A stretch of DNA of 64,000 nt from positions 889,398 through 953,397 of the forward strand of contig NZ_JAHWXP010000002.1 of the NCBI RefSeq assembly GCF_019857185.1. Direction: 5' to 3'. Positions within the stretch are counted from its first letter, which is position 1; the number at the start of each line of letters is the position of its first letter. Under the pieces are notes generated by a model. That model searched no databases, was not told where the DNA came from, and was given only the letters and a program-made list of their open reading frames with translations. Source of the DNA: Alteriqipengyuania abyssalis. GTDB lineage: Bacteria > Pseudomonadota > Alphaproteobacteria > Sphingomonadales > Sphingomonadaceae. The position numbers and the translations under genes are program-made. Positions 7,991 to 18,190 of this stretch are shown here, piece after piece.

Positions 7991-8668
7991 ATGACCCAGC
8001 CCAACGCCTCTTCCCAAGCCTCCCCCATGAAAGCCGCGATCCTGCCGGTGACGCCGCTGCAGCAGAACTGCTCGCTGATCTGGTGTACGCAGACCAACAA
8101 GGCCGCGCTGATCGATCCGGGCGGCGATCTCGACAAGCTGAAGGCGGGCGTCGCTAAGGCGGGGGTGGAGCTGGAGAAGATCCTCATCACCCACGGCCAT
8201 CTCGACCATTGCGGGCAGGCTGGGATGCTGGCGCAGGAACTGGGCCTGCCGATCGAAGGCCCGCACGAGGCGGACCGGTTCTGGATTGCGCGGCTCGATG
8301 AAGACGGCGCGCGCTTCCAGATGGAGGCCGCGAGTTTCGAGCCCGACCGGTGGCTGGAGGATGGCGACACCGTCACCGTGGGCAATCTGACGCTGGAGGT
8401 GATCCACTGCCCCGGCCACACGCCGGGCCACGTGATCTTCTTCAACCGAGACCGCAAGTTCGCGATCGTGGGCGATGTGCTGTTCCAGGGCAGCATCGGG
8501 CGCACCGATTTCCCGATGAGCGATCACCAGAGCCTGATCGATGCGATCACCAAAAAGCTGTGGCCGCTCGGCGACGATGTCACCTTCATCCCCGGCCACG
8601 GTCCGACCAGCACCTTCGGTCAGGAACGCCGGACCAATCCCTTCGTGGGCGACGCGGCGCTGGCGTGA
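7991..8668 (+). CDS. MBL-fold hydrolase, glyoxalase II-like
   Basis: A 225-residue cytosolic metallo-beta-lactamase-fold hydrolase. The metal motif THGHLDHCG gives the HxHxDH signature, with further ligands in CPGHTPGH, VGDVLFQ and IPGHGP. The sequence is of the YcbL-like, short glyoxalase II group, which hydrolyse thioesters such as S-lactoylglutathione. A second in-frame ATG at 8027 (MKAAILPVTPL) fits the usual N terminus of the family and could be the true start; GGGGG precedes the first. Confidence 0.85.
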   Translation: MTQPNASSQASPMKAAILPVTPLQQNCSLIWCTQTNKAALIDPGGDLDKLKAGVAKAGVELEKILITHGHLDHCGQAGMLAQELGLPIEGPHEADRFWIARLDEDGARFQMEAASFEPDRWLEDGDTVTVGNLTLEVIHCPGHTPGHVIFFNRDRKFAIVGDVLFQGSIGRTDFPMSDHQSLIDAITKKLWPLGDDVTFIPGHGPTSTFGQERRTNPFVGDAALA

Positions 8669-8702
8669 GCGCGGTAGCGCCGCTCCCTTGAGAGAGGGGT
8701 GC

Positions 8703-9101
8703 TCAGACCACCCCGAATCCGATCAGCGCGGCGAACACGCTCAGCCCCAGCAGCGTGAGCATGGTGACGATCACACCGATCTGCCTCGGCAGCCCGCCTT
8801 TCTCCGCGTCCATTCCCACGCCGTGCAGGATTCGCCCGAACACGAACAGGATCGAGAGGAGGTGCAGCCACATCCCGCCGCGCCCCGTCAGTTCGATCAG
8901 CACGATCAGCGCGAGCACGAAGGGCGCGGTTTCGACGAAATTGAGCTGGGCGCGCATCCGCCGGGCGAGCAGGGGATTGCCGCCATCGCCGTGGCCGACC
9001 TTGGCCTTCAGCCGCGCGCGGCCGCAGCGCACCGCCAGCCACAGCGCCAGCAGCCCGAACATGGCGGCGCTGGTCAGCGACACCGGCAGCATGATATCCA
9101 T
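8703..9101 (-). CDS. MAPEG family membrane protein
   Basis: The 132-residue product has four hydrophobic segments typical of MAPEG (membrane-associated eicosanoid/glutathione metabolism) proteins, and the family phrase RAQLNFVETAPFVL followed by RILHGVGM. Bacterial members are small integral membrane proteins, some with glutathione-dependent activity; function here is unknown. A good ribosome site (GGGAGAG) precedes the ATG. It converges with the glyoxalase-like gene. Confidence 0.85.
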   Translation of the reverse strand: MDIMLPVSLTSAAMFGLLALWLAVRCGRARLKAKVGHGDGGNPLLARRMRAQLNFVETAPFVLALIVLIELTGRGGMWLHLLSILFVFGRILHGVGMDAEKGGLPRQIGVIVTMLTLLGLSVFAALIGFGVV

Positions 9102-9332
9102 CGCATTCTCTCCCGTGCAGATCGTACTGGGGGACAGGCTTTAGCGCGGTGTTCACGATGGCCAAGCGCCAAGCTGCGCTTGCATCGCGCGGCAGAATCG
9201 GTATAGCGCGCGCCTCTTGCCGCCATTGACGGAGCGTGAGCGCCGCACGACATAGCCGTTGTGCAGGTGCTTCCCCTCGCTTAAGGGCGGCTCTCAAGTA
9301 TTGATTTTTAACCGTTTAGAACAGGTGCCGCC

Positions 9333-9515
9333 ATGGCCGTCCCCAAGAGAAAAGTATCGCCGCATCGCCGGGGCAATCGGCGCGCGCATGATTCGCTGAA
9401 GGTCGAAGCCTTCCATGAATGCGACAATTGCGGCGAATTGAAGCGCCCGCACAACATGTGCGGCCACTGCGGTCATTATAATGGCCGCCTGGTGCTCGAG
9501 CCCAAGGGCCTCTGA
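9333..9515 (+). CDS. rpmF: 50S ribosomal protein L32
   Basis: The 60-residue protein begins [20 protein letters not shown], the standard L32 opening, and carries the zinc-ribbon cysteines as CDNCGE and CGHCGHY. It is a large-subunit ribosomal protein. It is followed after 26 bases by plsX, the conserved rpmF-plsX-fabH order. The 230 bases upstream, with an AT-rich stretch around 9298-9320, probably contain the operon promoter. Confidence 0.97.
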   Translation: MAVPKRKVSPHRRGNRRAHDSLKVEAFHECDNCGELKRPHNMCGHCGHYNGRLVLEPKGL

Positions 9516-9541
9516 GCCCATCACGGTAAGGACGTAATCGC

Positions 9542-10624
9542 ATGAGTCTTCCGCGTATCGCCGTCGACGCGATGGGCGGCGACGAAGGCGTGCGCGTGAT
9601 GGTCGAGGGTGCAGCCCTCGCCCGCCGTCGGCACGAGAAGTTCAGCTTCTTACTGATGGGCGACCGTGCGCAGATCGAGCGCGCGCTGGAGAGCCACCCC
9701 GGGCTCGCCGGTGCGGCCGAGATCCGCCATTGCGAATCGGTGGTCGAGGGCGAGGACAAGCCTTCGCAGGCGCTCCGCCGTGCCAAGGGCACATCGATGG
9801 GCGAGGCTGTCGCCGCGGTGAAACGCGGCGAAGCCGGCGCTGCGGTCAGCGCGGGCAATACCGGTGCGCTGATGGCGATCAGCAAGGTCGCGCTGCGCAC
9901 CCTGCCGGGGATCGACCGGCCCGCGCTCGCCGCATTGCTCCCCACGCTCGAAGAGCAGGACGTCATCATGCTCGACCTCGGTGCCAATACCGAGTGCGAC
10001 GCGCGCAATCTCGTCCAGTTCGCGATCATGGGTGCGGCCTATTCCCGCATCGTCACCGGGCGCCCCCGCCCGCGCGTGCGACTGCTCAATATCGGCACCG
10101 AAGACATCAAGGGCACCGGCGAAGTGCAGGAAGCGGCAAAGCACCTGCGCGCGGCCAAGACGCTGGCGATCGACTTCGACGGCTTCGTCGAGGCGGACAA
10201 GATCAACCGCGGCGATGTCGACGTGGTGGTGACCGACGGTTTCTCCGGCAATATTGCCTTGAAGGCGATCGAAGGCTCGGCCCGGTTCGTGACCGACCTG
10301 CTCAAGACCGCGTTCCGCTCCTCGCTGCGGTCCAAGATCGGCTTCCTCGTCTCGCGCCCCGCGACCGAGCTGCTGCGTCATCATCTCGACCCCAACAACC
10401 ACAACGGCGCGGTCTTCCTCGGCCTCAACGGCGTGGTCGTGAAAAGCCACGGCAGCGCCACGGCCAATGGCGTCGCCAACGCGGTCGCAGTGGCAGCACG
10501 GCTGCTGGAAGAAGACCTCACCGCGCGGATCGGCGAAGACCTTGCCGAGCTGGGCGACAGCCTGATGGCCAATGGCCACCGTACCCCCAGCGACTCCAGC
10601 AAGATCGAGAGCAGCGCCAAGTGA
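9542..10624 (+). CDS. plsX: Phosphate acyltransferase PlsX
   Basis: PlsX converts acyl-ACP to acyl-phosphate for phospholipid synthesis at the membrane surface. The 360-residue protein opens with [13 protein letters not shown] and has the family segments [19 protein letters not shown] and [10 protein letters not shown]. Its stop overlaps the fabH start (GTGA), so the two are translationally coupled. Length and order match the family. Confidence 0.96.
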   Translation: MSLPRIAVDAMGGDEGVRVMVEGAALARRRHEKFSFLLMGDRAQIERALESHPGLAGAAEIRHCESVVEGEDKPSQALRRAKGTSMGEAVAAVKRGEAGAAVSAGNTGALMAISKVALRTLPGIDRPALAALLPTLEEQDVIMLDLGANTECDARNLVQFAIMGAAYSRIVTGRPRPRVRLLNIGTEDIKGTGEVQEAAKHLRAAKTLAIDFDGFVEADKINRGDVDVVVTDGFSGNIALKAIEGSARFVTDLLKTAFRSSLRSKIGFLVSRPATELLRHHLDPNNHNGAVFLGLNGVVVKSHGSATANGVANAVAVAARLLEEDLTARIGEDLAELGDSLMANGHRTPSDSSKIESSAK

Positions 10625-11601
10625 TCCGCTCCCTCATCCGCGGGGCTGGCTCTGCCATGCCCCAACGCGTCGTGACCAATGAAGAGCTGGCAGGCCGGCT
10701 CGACACCAGCGACGAGTGGATCGTGGAGCGCACCGGCATCCGCCAGCGCCATATCGCGGGCGAGGGGGAAACCACCGGCACGCTGGCGATCGCGGCTGCG
10801 CGCGCCGCGCTCGCCGATGCGGGGATCGACGCGAAGAAGATCGACCTGATCGTTCTCGCCACCGCGACGCCCGACAACACCTTCCCCGCGACCGCCACCA
10901 AGGTGCAGGCCGCGCTGGGCTGCAGTGGCTGCCCCGCGTTCGACGTGCAGGCGGTATGCTCCGGCTTCCTGTACGCGATGACCACCGCCGACGCGATGCT
11001 GCGCAGCGGGCAGGCGACCTGCGCGCTGGTGATTGGCGCGGAAACCTTCAGCCGCATTCTCGACTGGGAAGACCGCACTACCGCCGTGCTGTTCGGCGAC
11101 GGGGCGGGCGCGATCGTACTGGAAGCGCAGGACGTCGCCGAGGGCACCGCGAAGAGCGAGGGGCCGGGCATCCTGACCTCGCAGCTTCACGCCGACGGCG
11201 CGCAGCACGACCTGCTCTATGTCGATGGCGGGCCCTCGACCACGCAGACCGTGGGTCATCTGCGGATGAAGGGGCGCGAGGTGTTCCGCCACGCGGTCGG
11301 CAATCTGGCGCAGGTGCTGGGCGATGTGGTCGCCAAGGCAGGCATCACCGTCGACCAGATCGACTGGGTGGTGCCGCACCAGGCCAATATCCGCATTCTG
11401 GAAGCGACCGCCAAGAAGCTGGGCCTGGCGCCCGAAAAGGTGATCGTCACGGTCGACCAGCACGCCAACACATCTGCCGCATCCGTGCCGCTCGCCTTCG
11501 CTGCCGCGCGTGCCGACGGGCGGATCAAGCCGGGCGATCTGGTGCTGTTCGAAGCGATGGGCGGCGGGTTCACCTGGGGCGCAAGCCTGGTCCGGCTCTG
11601 A
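10621..11601 (+). CDS. fabH: Beta-ketoacyl-ACP synthase III
   Basis: FabH starts fatty-acid synthesis by condensing acetyl-CoA with malonyl-ACP. The 326-residue product shows the catalytic Cys in [13 protein letters not shown], His in VPHQANIRI and Asn in [10 protein letters not shown]. The start is GTG overlapping the plsX stop by four bases; the far longer open frame reaching back to 9730 is an out-of-frame shadow of plsX. It sits between plsX and ihfA. Confidence 0.96.
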   Translation: MIRSLIRGAGSAMPQRVVTNEELAGRLDTSDEWIVERTGIRQRHIAGEGETTGTLAIAAARAALADAGIDAKKIDLIVLATATPDNTFPATATKVQAALGCSGCPAFDVQAVCSGFLYAMTTADAMLRSGQATCALVIGAETFSRILDWEDRTTAVLFGDGAGAIVLEAQDVAEGTAKSEGPGILTSQLHADGAQHDLLYVDGGPSTTQTVGHLRMKGREVFRHAVGNLAQVLGDVVAKAGITVDQIDWVVPHQANIRILEATAKKLGLAPEKVIVTVDQHANTSAASVPLAFAAARADGRIKPGDLVLFEAMGGGFTWGASLVRL

Positions 11602-11755
11602 ACACCGCGCAGCCGGGTGGGGCCCGCGAATCGCCGATGGTGCAAAAAACGCTGTGTCGCATTTGCGGCACCACGTAATCATTGCTAGGCTTTCGGCGGT
11701 TTATCGAGGCTCTTTCGAGAACACCCGGCAAGAACAGAAAAAGGGATTCCTCACG

Positions 11756-12058
11756 ATGTCGCGCTCGGCGGGTACGCTGACCAGGGCCGATCTGGCCGAA
11801 ACCATCAATCGCAAACTCGGCTTCAGCCGCGCGGAATCGCTGGCGCTGGTCGAATCGATCCTCGCGCATATGTGCGATTCCCTGAAGGACGGCGAGAACG
11901 TCAAGATTTCCGGCTTCGGCAGCTTCGTGCTGCGCGACAAGAAGGAACGCGTCGGCCGCAACCCCAAGACCGGGGTCGAGGTGCCGATCACCCCGCGCCG
12001 GGTGATGACCTTCCGCGCCAGCCAGACCCTGCGCGACCGGATCGCAGACGGAAGCTGA
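11756..12058 (+). CDS. ihfA: Integration host factor subunit alpha
   Basis: A 100-residue HU/IHF-family DNA-bending protein. It shows the family phrases [14 protein letters not shown] and [17 protein letters not shown], the second being the DNA-inserting arm. The alpha subunit is supported by its place next to a MerR-type gene, the usual partner order. AAAGGGATTCC precedes the ATG. The MerR-type gene begins one base after the stop. Confidence 0.94.
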   Translation: MSRSAGTLTRADLAETINRKLGFSRAESLALVESILAHMCDSLKDGENVKISGFGSFVLRDKKERVGRNPKTGVEVPITPRRVMTFRASQTLRDRIADGS

Positions 12059-12059
12059 C

Positions 12060-12530
12060 ATGGCCCGCCGCAGCTTCGACGATGGCAAGGACGCAGACGC
12101 GCTTCGGACCATCGGCGAGCTTGGCAAGGCGCTTGGCATAAAGGCCCACGTGCTGCGCTATTGGGAAGAGCAGTTCCCGATGCTGCAGCCTCTGAAGCGG
12201 AGCGGAGGCCGTCGGTATTACCGGGCCGACGATGTCGCGCTGGTCGAAACGATCGACCGGCTGGTGAACGGCGAAGGCTACACTCTCAAGGGCGCACGCG
12301 CGGCGATCGAGAAGGGGCGGGCAGGCATGAATCCTGCAGACGGGGACGACGAGGAACCAGAAGCACCGCGCGAGGGCGTGCGCCGTTACCTGACCGCGCG
12401 CGACCTGCCCGATCACGACGAACCGTCCGCACAGCAGCCGCACCCGCGTCTGCGCCGCGCCGCCGACCGGGTCTTGCTCGACGAGTTGAAGGCGATCCGC
12501 GAGGGGCTGGCCGCAGCGATTGGCGACTAG
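12060..12530 (+). CDS. MerR family transcriptional regulator
   Basis: The 156-residue product has a MerR-type winged helix: LGKALGIKAHVLRYWEEQF then GGRRYYRADDVALVETI. The C-terminal half is polar and lacks the metal-binding cysteines of classic MerR sensors. This gene habitually follows ihfA in proteobacteria, and its target is not established. It begins one base after the ihfA stop, so it is co-expressed. Confidence 0.9.
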   Translation: MARRSFDDGKDADALRTIGELGKALGIKAHVLRYWEEQFPMLQPLKRSGGRRYYRADDVALVETIDRLVNGEGYTLKGARAAIEKGRAGMNPADGDDEEPEAPREGVRRYLTARDLPDHDEPSAQQPHPRLRRAADRVLLDELKAIREGLAAAIGD

Positions 12531-12560
12531 GCGCCGCGGGCGTGGATCCGACTGCTGGGC

Positions 12561-15500
12561 CTACTCCGCTGCCAGCAGTTCGGCGGCTTGCAGGTCCACG
12601 CTGACGAGGCGGCTGACGCCCTTCTCGATCATGGTCACCCCGAACAGGCGGTGCATCCGGCTCATCGTGACCGCATTGTGCGTCACGATCAGGTAGCGCG
12701 TGCTGGTCTCTTGCGTCATCGCCTCCAGCAAGTCGCAGAAGCGGTCGATATTGGCGTCGTCGAGCGGAGCGTCGACCTCGTCGAGCACGCAGATCGGCGC
12801 AGGATTGGTCAGGAACAGCGCGAAGGTGAGCGCGATCGCGGTCAGCGCCTGTTCCCCGCCCGATAGCAGCGTGAGCGATTGCAGCCGCTTGCCCGGTGGC
12901 TGGGCGTAGATCTCCAGCCCCGCCTCCAGCGGATCGTCGCTGTCGATCAGCGCGAGATGCGCGACGCCGCCTTCAAACAGGCGCGCGAACAGTTTCTGGA
13001 AATGCGCATCGACCTGCTCGAACGCGGCGCGCAGCCGTTCGCGCCCCTCGCGGTTCAGCTGTCCGATGGAACCGCGCAGGCGATGCACCGCTTCGGTCAG
13101 TTCCTCGCGTTCGGCGGTGGTCGAGCCGTGCTCTTCCTCGATCTTGGCGAGTTCGTCGGCGGCGACCAGATTGACCGGGCCGATCCGTTCGCGCGATTGG
13201 GTCAGCTTGTCGAGCGCTTCGGACTCGGTCTCCCGGTCGGCCACATCTGCTTCGTCGAACTCGTATGCGGCGGGCAGCAGCGGCGGGGGCTTGTGGAAGC
13301 GCTCGCCCGACACGCGCGCCATCTCGCTGCGGCGCGCATCCTCGTTCTCGGCCTGGTTGGCCAGCTGGGCGCGGCGCTCGCGCGCTTCGGAGAGCGCTTC
13401 GTTAGCGGCGCGCTGCGCGGAGTCGGCGGCGTCGGCTGCCGCCTGTGCGGTGTCGAGCGTGTCCTGCAGGGTGGCGAGCCGCGCGGCGGTTTCGCGGTGG
13501 CTGGTCCGCGCAGTTTCGATGTCGTGCGCCAACCGCTCGGGCTGATCGCCGACCTGTTCGCGCGCGGTGGCGATCTCGGCAAAGCGGCTGTCCATCTCCG
13601 CCAGTCGGCGCGCGGCCTCGTCCGCCCGGCGATCCCAGTGCGCGCGGTCGGCGCGATGGGCGGAGACCCGCTCCTTTGCGACCGCGAGCGCCTGTTCCTG
13701 CGCCGCGCGCGCGGCGGTGGCGGCGGAGAGCTGCGCACGTGCGGTTTCATGGGCGGAGCGGGCCGCATCGCGCCGTGCGGCGAGCGCTTCGGGATCGGTC
13801 AGCCCGGCCAGCGTCGCCTGCGCTGCCTCCAGCTCGCGCGTCGCGGTGGCGCGCTGGTCGGCGAGGTCGGTGCGCGCCTGTTCGAGCTGGCGCGCGCGTT
13901 CGGCGTGGCTGGCAAGCGCCGCCTCCGCGCGGTCGAGCGCACGCAACGCCTCGCGCTCGGCCTGCGCAGCGGCTTCGCGCTCGCTTTCGGCGCGGGAGAA
14001 GTCCGCCTGTGCCGCATCGAGCGCGGCGCGCGCTTCGCCCACGCGGGCCTCGGCACTGGCGGCGGACTGCTGCAATTCGGGCAGGCGCTCGGCCAGCGCG
14101 GCGAGGCGGTTGGCCGCTTCGAGCCGCGCCGCCTCCGCGCCGCCCTCGCCGCGCACGACCAGCCCGTCCCACCGGCGCAGCGCGCCTGTCAGCGTCACCA
14201 GCCAAGTGCCCGGCTCCAGAGCCCGGCCATCATCCGCCTCGACCACCTGCACCCGCGCAAGGCGCGCGCGTAGTTCCTCGGGGCAGTCGCCGAGATGATG
14301 CAGCAGCGAATCGGCGACCGGCTCGGGCTGCGGCGCGCCGGTCCAGAAGCGTCCATCCTCCGCCTCGGGCATTGCGCCCAGCGGGCTGCGGCCATCGCGC
14401 CCCAGCACTGCGGCCAGCGCCGCCTCGTATCCGGGCGCGGCACGCACGCGATCGAGCGCGACCGGCTTGCCCGCCTTGGCCGCGCGCGCCCTGTCACGGG
14501 TGCGCTGGTCCTTCTCCAGCGCAGCGTGTTCACGCTCCACCCCGGCGAGTTCGGCGCGTGCCTCGGCGAGCGCTTCCTGCGCCTGCTCCAGCGCGGTGCG
14601 CGCGGCATCGCGCGCCTCGCGGCGGCCTTCGATCCTCCCGGCCAGCGCCTCCTGCGCTTCGCCAGCTTGCGTTGCTGCAGCCTGCGCCTCGGCGAGCGCC
14701 TGCGCGGGGTCCTGCGCGCCCGCCTGCTGGCGCGCGCTCTCCTCCAGCCGTTCGGCCTCGCTCGCAAGCTTGGCGATCCGCCGCTCCGCCGCGTCGAGCG
14801 CGGCGCGCGCAACCCGCCATTCGGCATCGAGCGCGGCGTAGTCCGCATTGGCGCGCGCGAGCTCCAGCTCTGCCGAACGTTCGGCCTGCTCGGCCCGCTC
14901 GGCATCCGCGATCACCTGCGGCAGCGCAGCCTCGGCTTCCCCACGCGCCTTCTCGCTCGCCGCCAGTTCGGCTTCGAGCCGCTGTAGCGCATCCGCCGCA
15001 TCGCGCCCGGTGCGCCCGTAATCCTCGCGATCCTCTTCCAGCCGCGCGGCCTGCCGGTCGAGATCGGCGAGCCGGGCGAGCGCGGCGTCACGCTCTTTTT
15101 CCAGACTGGCGAGCCGCTGCTCCTGCGCGCCCGCATCGGTTCGCGCGGCGACCAGTGCATCGCGTGCATCGGCGAGTTTCTCGGCCGCATCGCGCTGCGC
15201 CGTCTCGGTCTCGCCCGCGCGCGTCTTGGCCGCCTCGACCGCTGCCTCCGCCTCGCCCGCCGCCTTGCGCGCGGCCTGCGCGCTGGCTGCCGCATCGCGC
15301 CAGCGGGCGAATACCAGCCGGGCCTCGGCGACGCCGATCTCGTCGGTCAGCTCTGCATAGCGTTCCGCCTGCTTGGCCTGCCGCCTGAGCGAGGTAATCT
15401 GGGTGTCGAGCCCGGCGAGCAGGTCTTCCAGCCGGGCGAGGTTGCTCTCGGTCTGGCGCAGCTTGCTCTCGGCATCCTTGCGCCGCACGTGCAGCCCGGC

Positions 15501-15983
15501 GATCCCCGCCGCTTCTTCCAGCATCGCGCGCCGCTCGACCGGCTTGGCCGCGATCATGTGGGCGATCTTGCCCTGGCTGACGAGTGCGGGGGAGTGCGCG
15601 CCGGTAGCGGCATCGGCGAAGGCGAGCGCGACGTCCTTCGCCCGAACGTCATTGCCGTTGACGCGGTAGGCGCTGCCCGCACCCCGCTCGATCCGGCGGA
15701 TGACCTCCAGCTCGTCGCCGGAGTCGTCCGCGCCGGTCAGCACCACTTCGGCGAACTGGCGCGGCGGGCGCTCGGCCGTGCCGGCAAAGATCACGTCCTC
15801 CATCCCGCCCGAGCGCATCGACTTGGCGGAGGTTTCCCCCATCACCCAGCGGATCGCTTCGAGCAGGTTGGATTTGCCGCAGCCGTTGGGGCCGACGACC
15901 CCGGTCAGCCCGGGTTCGATGCGCAGGGTTGCGGGCTCGACGAAGCTCTTGAAGCCAGACAGGCGAAGCTGCCGGATCTCCAT
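12561..15983 (-). CDS. smc: Chromosome segregation ATPase SMC
   Basis: SMC organises and segregates the chromosome as a dimeric ATPase with ScpA/ScpB. The 1140-residue product has the Walker A motif GPNGCGKSN near residue 33, two very long Ala/Glu/Arg-rich coiled coils, a central hinge around residues 500-620, the signature LLSGGEQALTAIAL and Walker B VCVLDEVDAPLDD-type residues at the C terminus. The extreme composition of the coils creates long antisense open frames that are not genes. It lies downstream of dciA and two dsbA-like genes on the same strand. Confidence 0.97.
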   Translation of the reverse strand: MEIRQLRLSGFKSFVEPATLRIEPGLTGVVGPNGCGKSNLLEAIRWVMGETSAKSMRSGGMEDVIFAGTAERPPRQFAEVVLTGADDSGDELEVIRRIERGAGSAYRVNGNDVRAKDVALAFADAATGAHSPALVSQGKIAHMIAAKPVERRAMLEEAAGIAGLHVRRKDAESKLRQTESNLARLEDLLAGLDTQITSLRRQAKQAERYAELTDEIGVAEARLVFARWRDAAASAQAARKAAGEAEAAVEAAKTRAGETETAQRDAAEKLADARDALVAARTDAGAQEQRLASLEKERDAALARLADLDRQAARLEEDREDYGRTGRDAADALQRLEAELAASEKARGEAEAALPQVIADAERAEQAERSAELELARANADYAALDAEWRVARAALDAAERRIAKLASEAERLEESARQQAGAQDPAQALAEAQAAATQAGEAQEALAGRIEGRREARDAARTALEQAQEALAEARAELAGVEREHAALEKDQRTRDRARAAKAGKPVALDRVRAAPGYEAALAAVLGRDGRSPLGAMPEAEDGRFWTGAPQPEPVADSLLHHLGDCPEELRARLARVQVVEADDGRALEPGTWLVTLTGALRRWDGLVVRGEGGAEAARLEAANRLAALAERLPELQQSAASAEARVGEARAALDAAQADFSRAESEREAAAQAEREALRALDRAEAALASHAERARQLEQARTDLADQRATATRELEAAQATLAGLTDPEALAARRDAARSAHETARAQLSAATAARAAQEQALAVAKERVSAHRADRAHWDRRADEAARRLAEMDSRFAEIATAREQVGDQPERLAHDIETARTSHRETAARLATLQDTLDTAQAAADAADSAQRAANEALSEARERRAQLANQAENEDARRSEMARVSGERFHKPPPLLPAAYEFDEADVADRETESEALDKLTQSRERIGPVNLVAADELAKIEEEHGSTTAEREELTEAVHRLRGSIGQLNREGRERLRAAFEQVDAHFQKLFARLFEGGVAHLALIDSDDPLEAGLEIYAQPPGKRLQSLTLLSGGEQALTAIALTFALFLTNPAPICVLDEVDAPLDDANIDRFCDLLEAMTQETSTRYLIVTHNAVTMSRMHRLFGVTMIEKGVSRLVSVDLQAAELLAAE

Positions 15984-16005
15984 CCGCCGTGCCCGCTACC
16001 CGCGC

Positions 16006-16779
16006 CTAGCGCGCGCCCGCGCGCTGGAGGGCCGCTTCGACCGCTGCCCAGCTCGATTCGTCGAGCTTCTTGCCGTTGAGCACGAAGGTCGGCGTCTGGG
16101 TGATATCGTCCTGCGTGCCGTAGGTCTGCGAGAGTTCGGCCGTCCTGGTCAGCTGACCCGCATCGGCGAGGCAGGTGCGCGCCTGATCGCGGCTGATTCC
16201 GCGCGAGGCGAAGAAATCGAGCAGGCCGGCGGTTTCGCCGAACGCGACGAAGCGCTGGTCTTCCGGCAGGTTGAGCGCGGATTCGAGTTGCGGGCCGCGC
16301 TCCTGCAGCGGTTGCATGATCGTGGGCAGGTTGGCCCAGACCTGGTCGGCCAGCGGCACCGCCTGTTCGGGCGTGCCGCAATCGACCAGGCGGGTCAGCG
16401 CGAGATCGAGCGGGCCGTGGATCACGAAGCTGCGGAATTCGAAGCTGACCCGGCCGGTGTCGACATAGTCGTTCATCAGCGGCTCGCTTGCCTGCATCGA
16501 GAAGGCGGCGCAGGCGGGGCAGGTGAGCGAGCCGTATTCGACCAGCTTGATCGGCGCATCCGGGTTGCCGACGAGATAGCCGCCGCGATCGGTCTTCTGC
16601 GCGATTTCGGACCATACCTGGCCGTCGGGCGCGGAGACTTCGGCCACCGGCTCGCCACTGATGGAGGCTTCGGCGTCATCGCCCGAGCCGCAGGCGGCCA
16701 GGCCGAGCGTGAGCGGCAGGGCCAGCGCGGTAAGGGCGAAGGTTTTGGAGCGGATCACGGATTTGATCGGGGCATTCAT
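16006..16779 (-). CDS. DsbA-like thioredoxin-fold lipoprotein
   Basis: The 257-residue product has a lipobox (TLGLAACGS), so it should be membrane-anchored and periplasmic. The thioredoxin-fold active site is SLTCPACAAF (CPAC), and the cis-Pro region is TQTPTFVLNG. It belongs to the DsbA/BdbD group of thiol oxidoreductases. The ATG at 16779 is preceded by AAAGGA and opens the signal sequence. It lies between the CPHC paralogue and smc. Confidence 0.88.
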   Translation of the reverse strand: MNAPIKSVIRSKTFALTALALPLTLGLAACGSGDDAEASISGEPVAEVSAPDGQVWSEIAQKTDRGGYLVGNPDAPIKLVEYGSLTCPACAAFSMQASEPLMNDYVDTGRVSFEFRSFVIHGPLDLALTRLVDCGTPEQAVPLADQVWANLPTIMQPLQERGPQLESALNLPEDQRFVAFGETAGLLDFFASRGISRDQARTCLADAGQLTRTAELSQTYGTQDDITQTPTFVLNGKKLDESSWAAVEAALQRAGAR

Positions 16780-16881
16780 CGGGCGGTCCTTTTCGTGCCG
16801 ATTGGAAAGCTTAGGCGGAAGGTCTGGCGATTCGGAAGGTGCGGGATGCGGGTTCTCCACCGGCACCGCTTCCGGGCAACG

Positions 16882-17586
16882 CTAGTCGGCGGGCGGCGCG
16901 GATGCACCCGGCGCGCCCGCGTCGGCCAGCGCTTGTTGCAGCTGGTCCCAGGTGTGCACGCCTTCCAGCATGGTGCCGTTGACGACGAAGCTGGGGGTCG
17001 GGATCGGGCCATACGTCTCGACATCAGCCTCGATCGCGCCCTCGATCCTGTCGGCCAGCGCCTGGTCGGCGAGGCACCGGTCCAGCTCCACCCGGGTATA
17101 CCCGCGCCGCTCGAAAATCGCGTAGAGGTTGAGGTCGCTCGCCACCGCGCGGCGGCGCGTGGCCTTGTCGCCGTTGAACCAGCGGTCGGTTTGCGCCTTG
17201 GTCGCCAGCCGCATCAGCGCATTGTATTGCGGCTGCGCCATCATCAGCGCGGAATGGTTGCCGGGGAATTTCTCGGGCGCGCCGCAGCGGGCCATCATCG
17301 CCGCGGTGAGATCGACCGGGTTGGCCGAGACATCGCGGTATTCGTAGCGCAGATCGCCCTTCGAGACATAGCCGAGCTTTAGCACTTCCTCCCCCTGCAT
17401 CGCGAATTCGCGGCAATGGGGGCAGGTGTAGCTGATATATTCGGTCAGCGTGACAGGCGCGTCGGGATTGCCGACGATGTGCGAAACCGGCGTGCGCTCG
17501 ACCGTCTGCAGCCAGTCCTGTGCCGCAGCCGGGCTCGCCAGACCGGCCAGCATCAGCAGCAAGGCACCCATGATACGCGTCATCAA
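16882..17586 (-). CDS. DsbA family thiol-disulfide oxidoreductase
   Basis: A 234-residue periplasmic protein with a cleavable signal peptide (ALLLMLAGLASPAAAQ), the active site SYTCPHCREF and the cis-Pro loop IPTPSFVVNG. The CPHC dipeptide is that of oxidising DsbA. Its ATG overlaps the dciA stop by four bases. With the CPAC paralogue 102 bases downstream it probably forms a pair with different redox potential or substrates (inferred). Confidence 0.9.
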   Translation of the reverse strand: MMTRIMGALLLMLAGLASPAAAQDWLQTVERTPVSHIVGNPDAPVTLTEYISYTCPHCREFAMQGEEVLKLGYVSKGDLRYEYRDVSANPVDLTAAMMARCGAPEKFPGNHSALMMAQPQYNALMRLATKAQTDRWFNGDKATRRRAVASDLNLYAIFERRGYTRVELDRCLADQALADRIEGAIEADVETYGPIPTPSFVVNGTMLEGVHTWDQLQQALADAGAPGASAPPAD

Positions 17587-18161
17587 TGCGTTTCTCCGTT
17601 CGTGTCGTCGCCCAGCGTGCGCGCGAGTCCTTCAAGCACGGCGCGCAGTTCGGGATCGCCGATATCGCGCAAAGACTCGCCCAGTTCCATCGGAATCGGC
17701 TTGAGTTCGGGCGGCCTCGTGCTGCGTTGCGGCTCTACCGCGCGCGGCTGAACCGCACCTTGCCGCAGCTTGACCCGCGCGACCGCGCGATAGCCGAAGA
17801 AGCGGTTGGTCCGCTCGATGATTTCGGGGATCACATGCTGGATCAGCGGCGCGTGGGCGGGCGCGACCACCAGCTGGAGGATGCCGTCGGCGCGCTCTCC
17901 CGGCGGGAAGCGGATCGATTCGGGCGCGCAGACCTTGGCGTGGTCCGGCCCGACGATCTCCGGCCAGCGGGTCACGACCGAGCTCTGCACGAAGCCGTAA
18001 CGGCGGAACGCGGTGCGCCCGACCTGGGGCATCAGATCGCCGACCGGCTTAACCCCGCTGCCGCGCGAGCGCTCGAACGGGCGCACGTTTCCGGTTTTTG
18101 GGCCGGTCTTCTTCGCGCTTTTCCTGCCGGTCGCGGATTTGGGGGGAGGCTTGCGTTCCAT
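17583..18161 (-). CDS. dciA: DciA/DUF721 family helicase-loading protein
   Basis: The 192-residue product belongs to DUF721, whose members (DciA) act with the replicative helicase DnaB in bacteria lacking DnaC. A basic disordered N terminus (KSAKKTGPKTG) precedes the conserved domain (SSVVTRWPEIVGPDHAKVC ... LIQHVIPEIIERTNRFFGY). Only 29 bases separate its start from that of mutY on the other strand, so the promoters must overlap. It is translationally coupled to the downstream dsbA-like gene. Confidence 0.88.
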   Translation of the reverse strand: MERKPPPKSATGRKSAKKTGPKTGNVRPFERSRGSGVKPVGDLMPQVGRTAFRRYGFVQSSVVTRWPEIVGPDHAKVCAPESIRFPPGERADGILQLVVAPAHAPLIQHVIPEIIERTNRFFGYRAVARVKLRQGAVQPRAVEPQRSTRPPELKPIPMELGESLRDIGDPELRAVLEGLARTLGDDTNGETH

Positions 18162-18190
18162 CGCGCGGCCACCGATGCCATAGGCGGCGC

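Noticed and set aside
12879..15388. Long open frames antisense to smc
   Set aside because: They are Arg/Ala/Pro-rich shadows of the coiled-coil composition, with no motifs.
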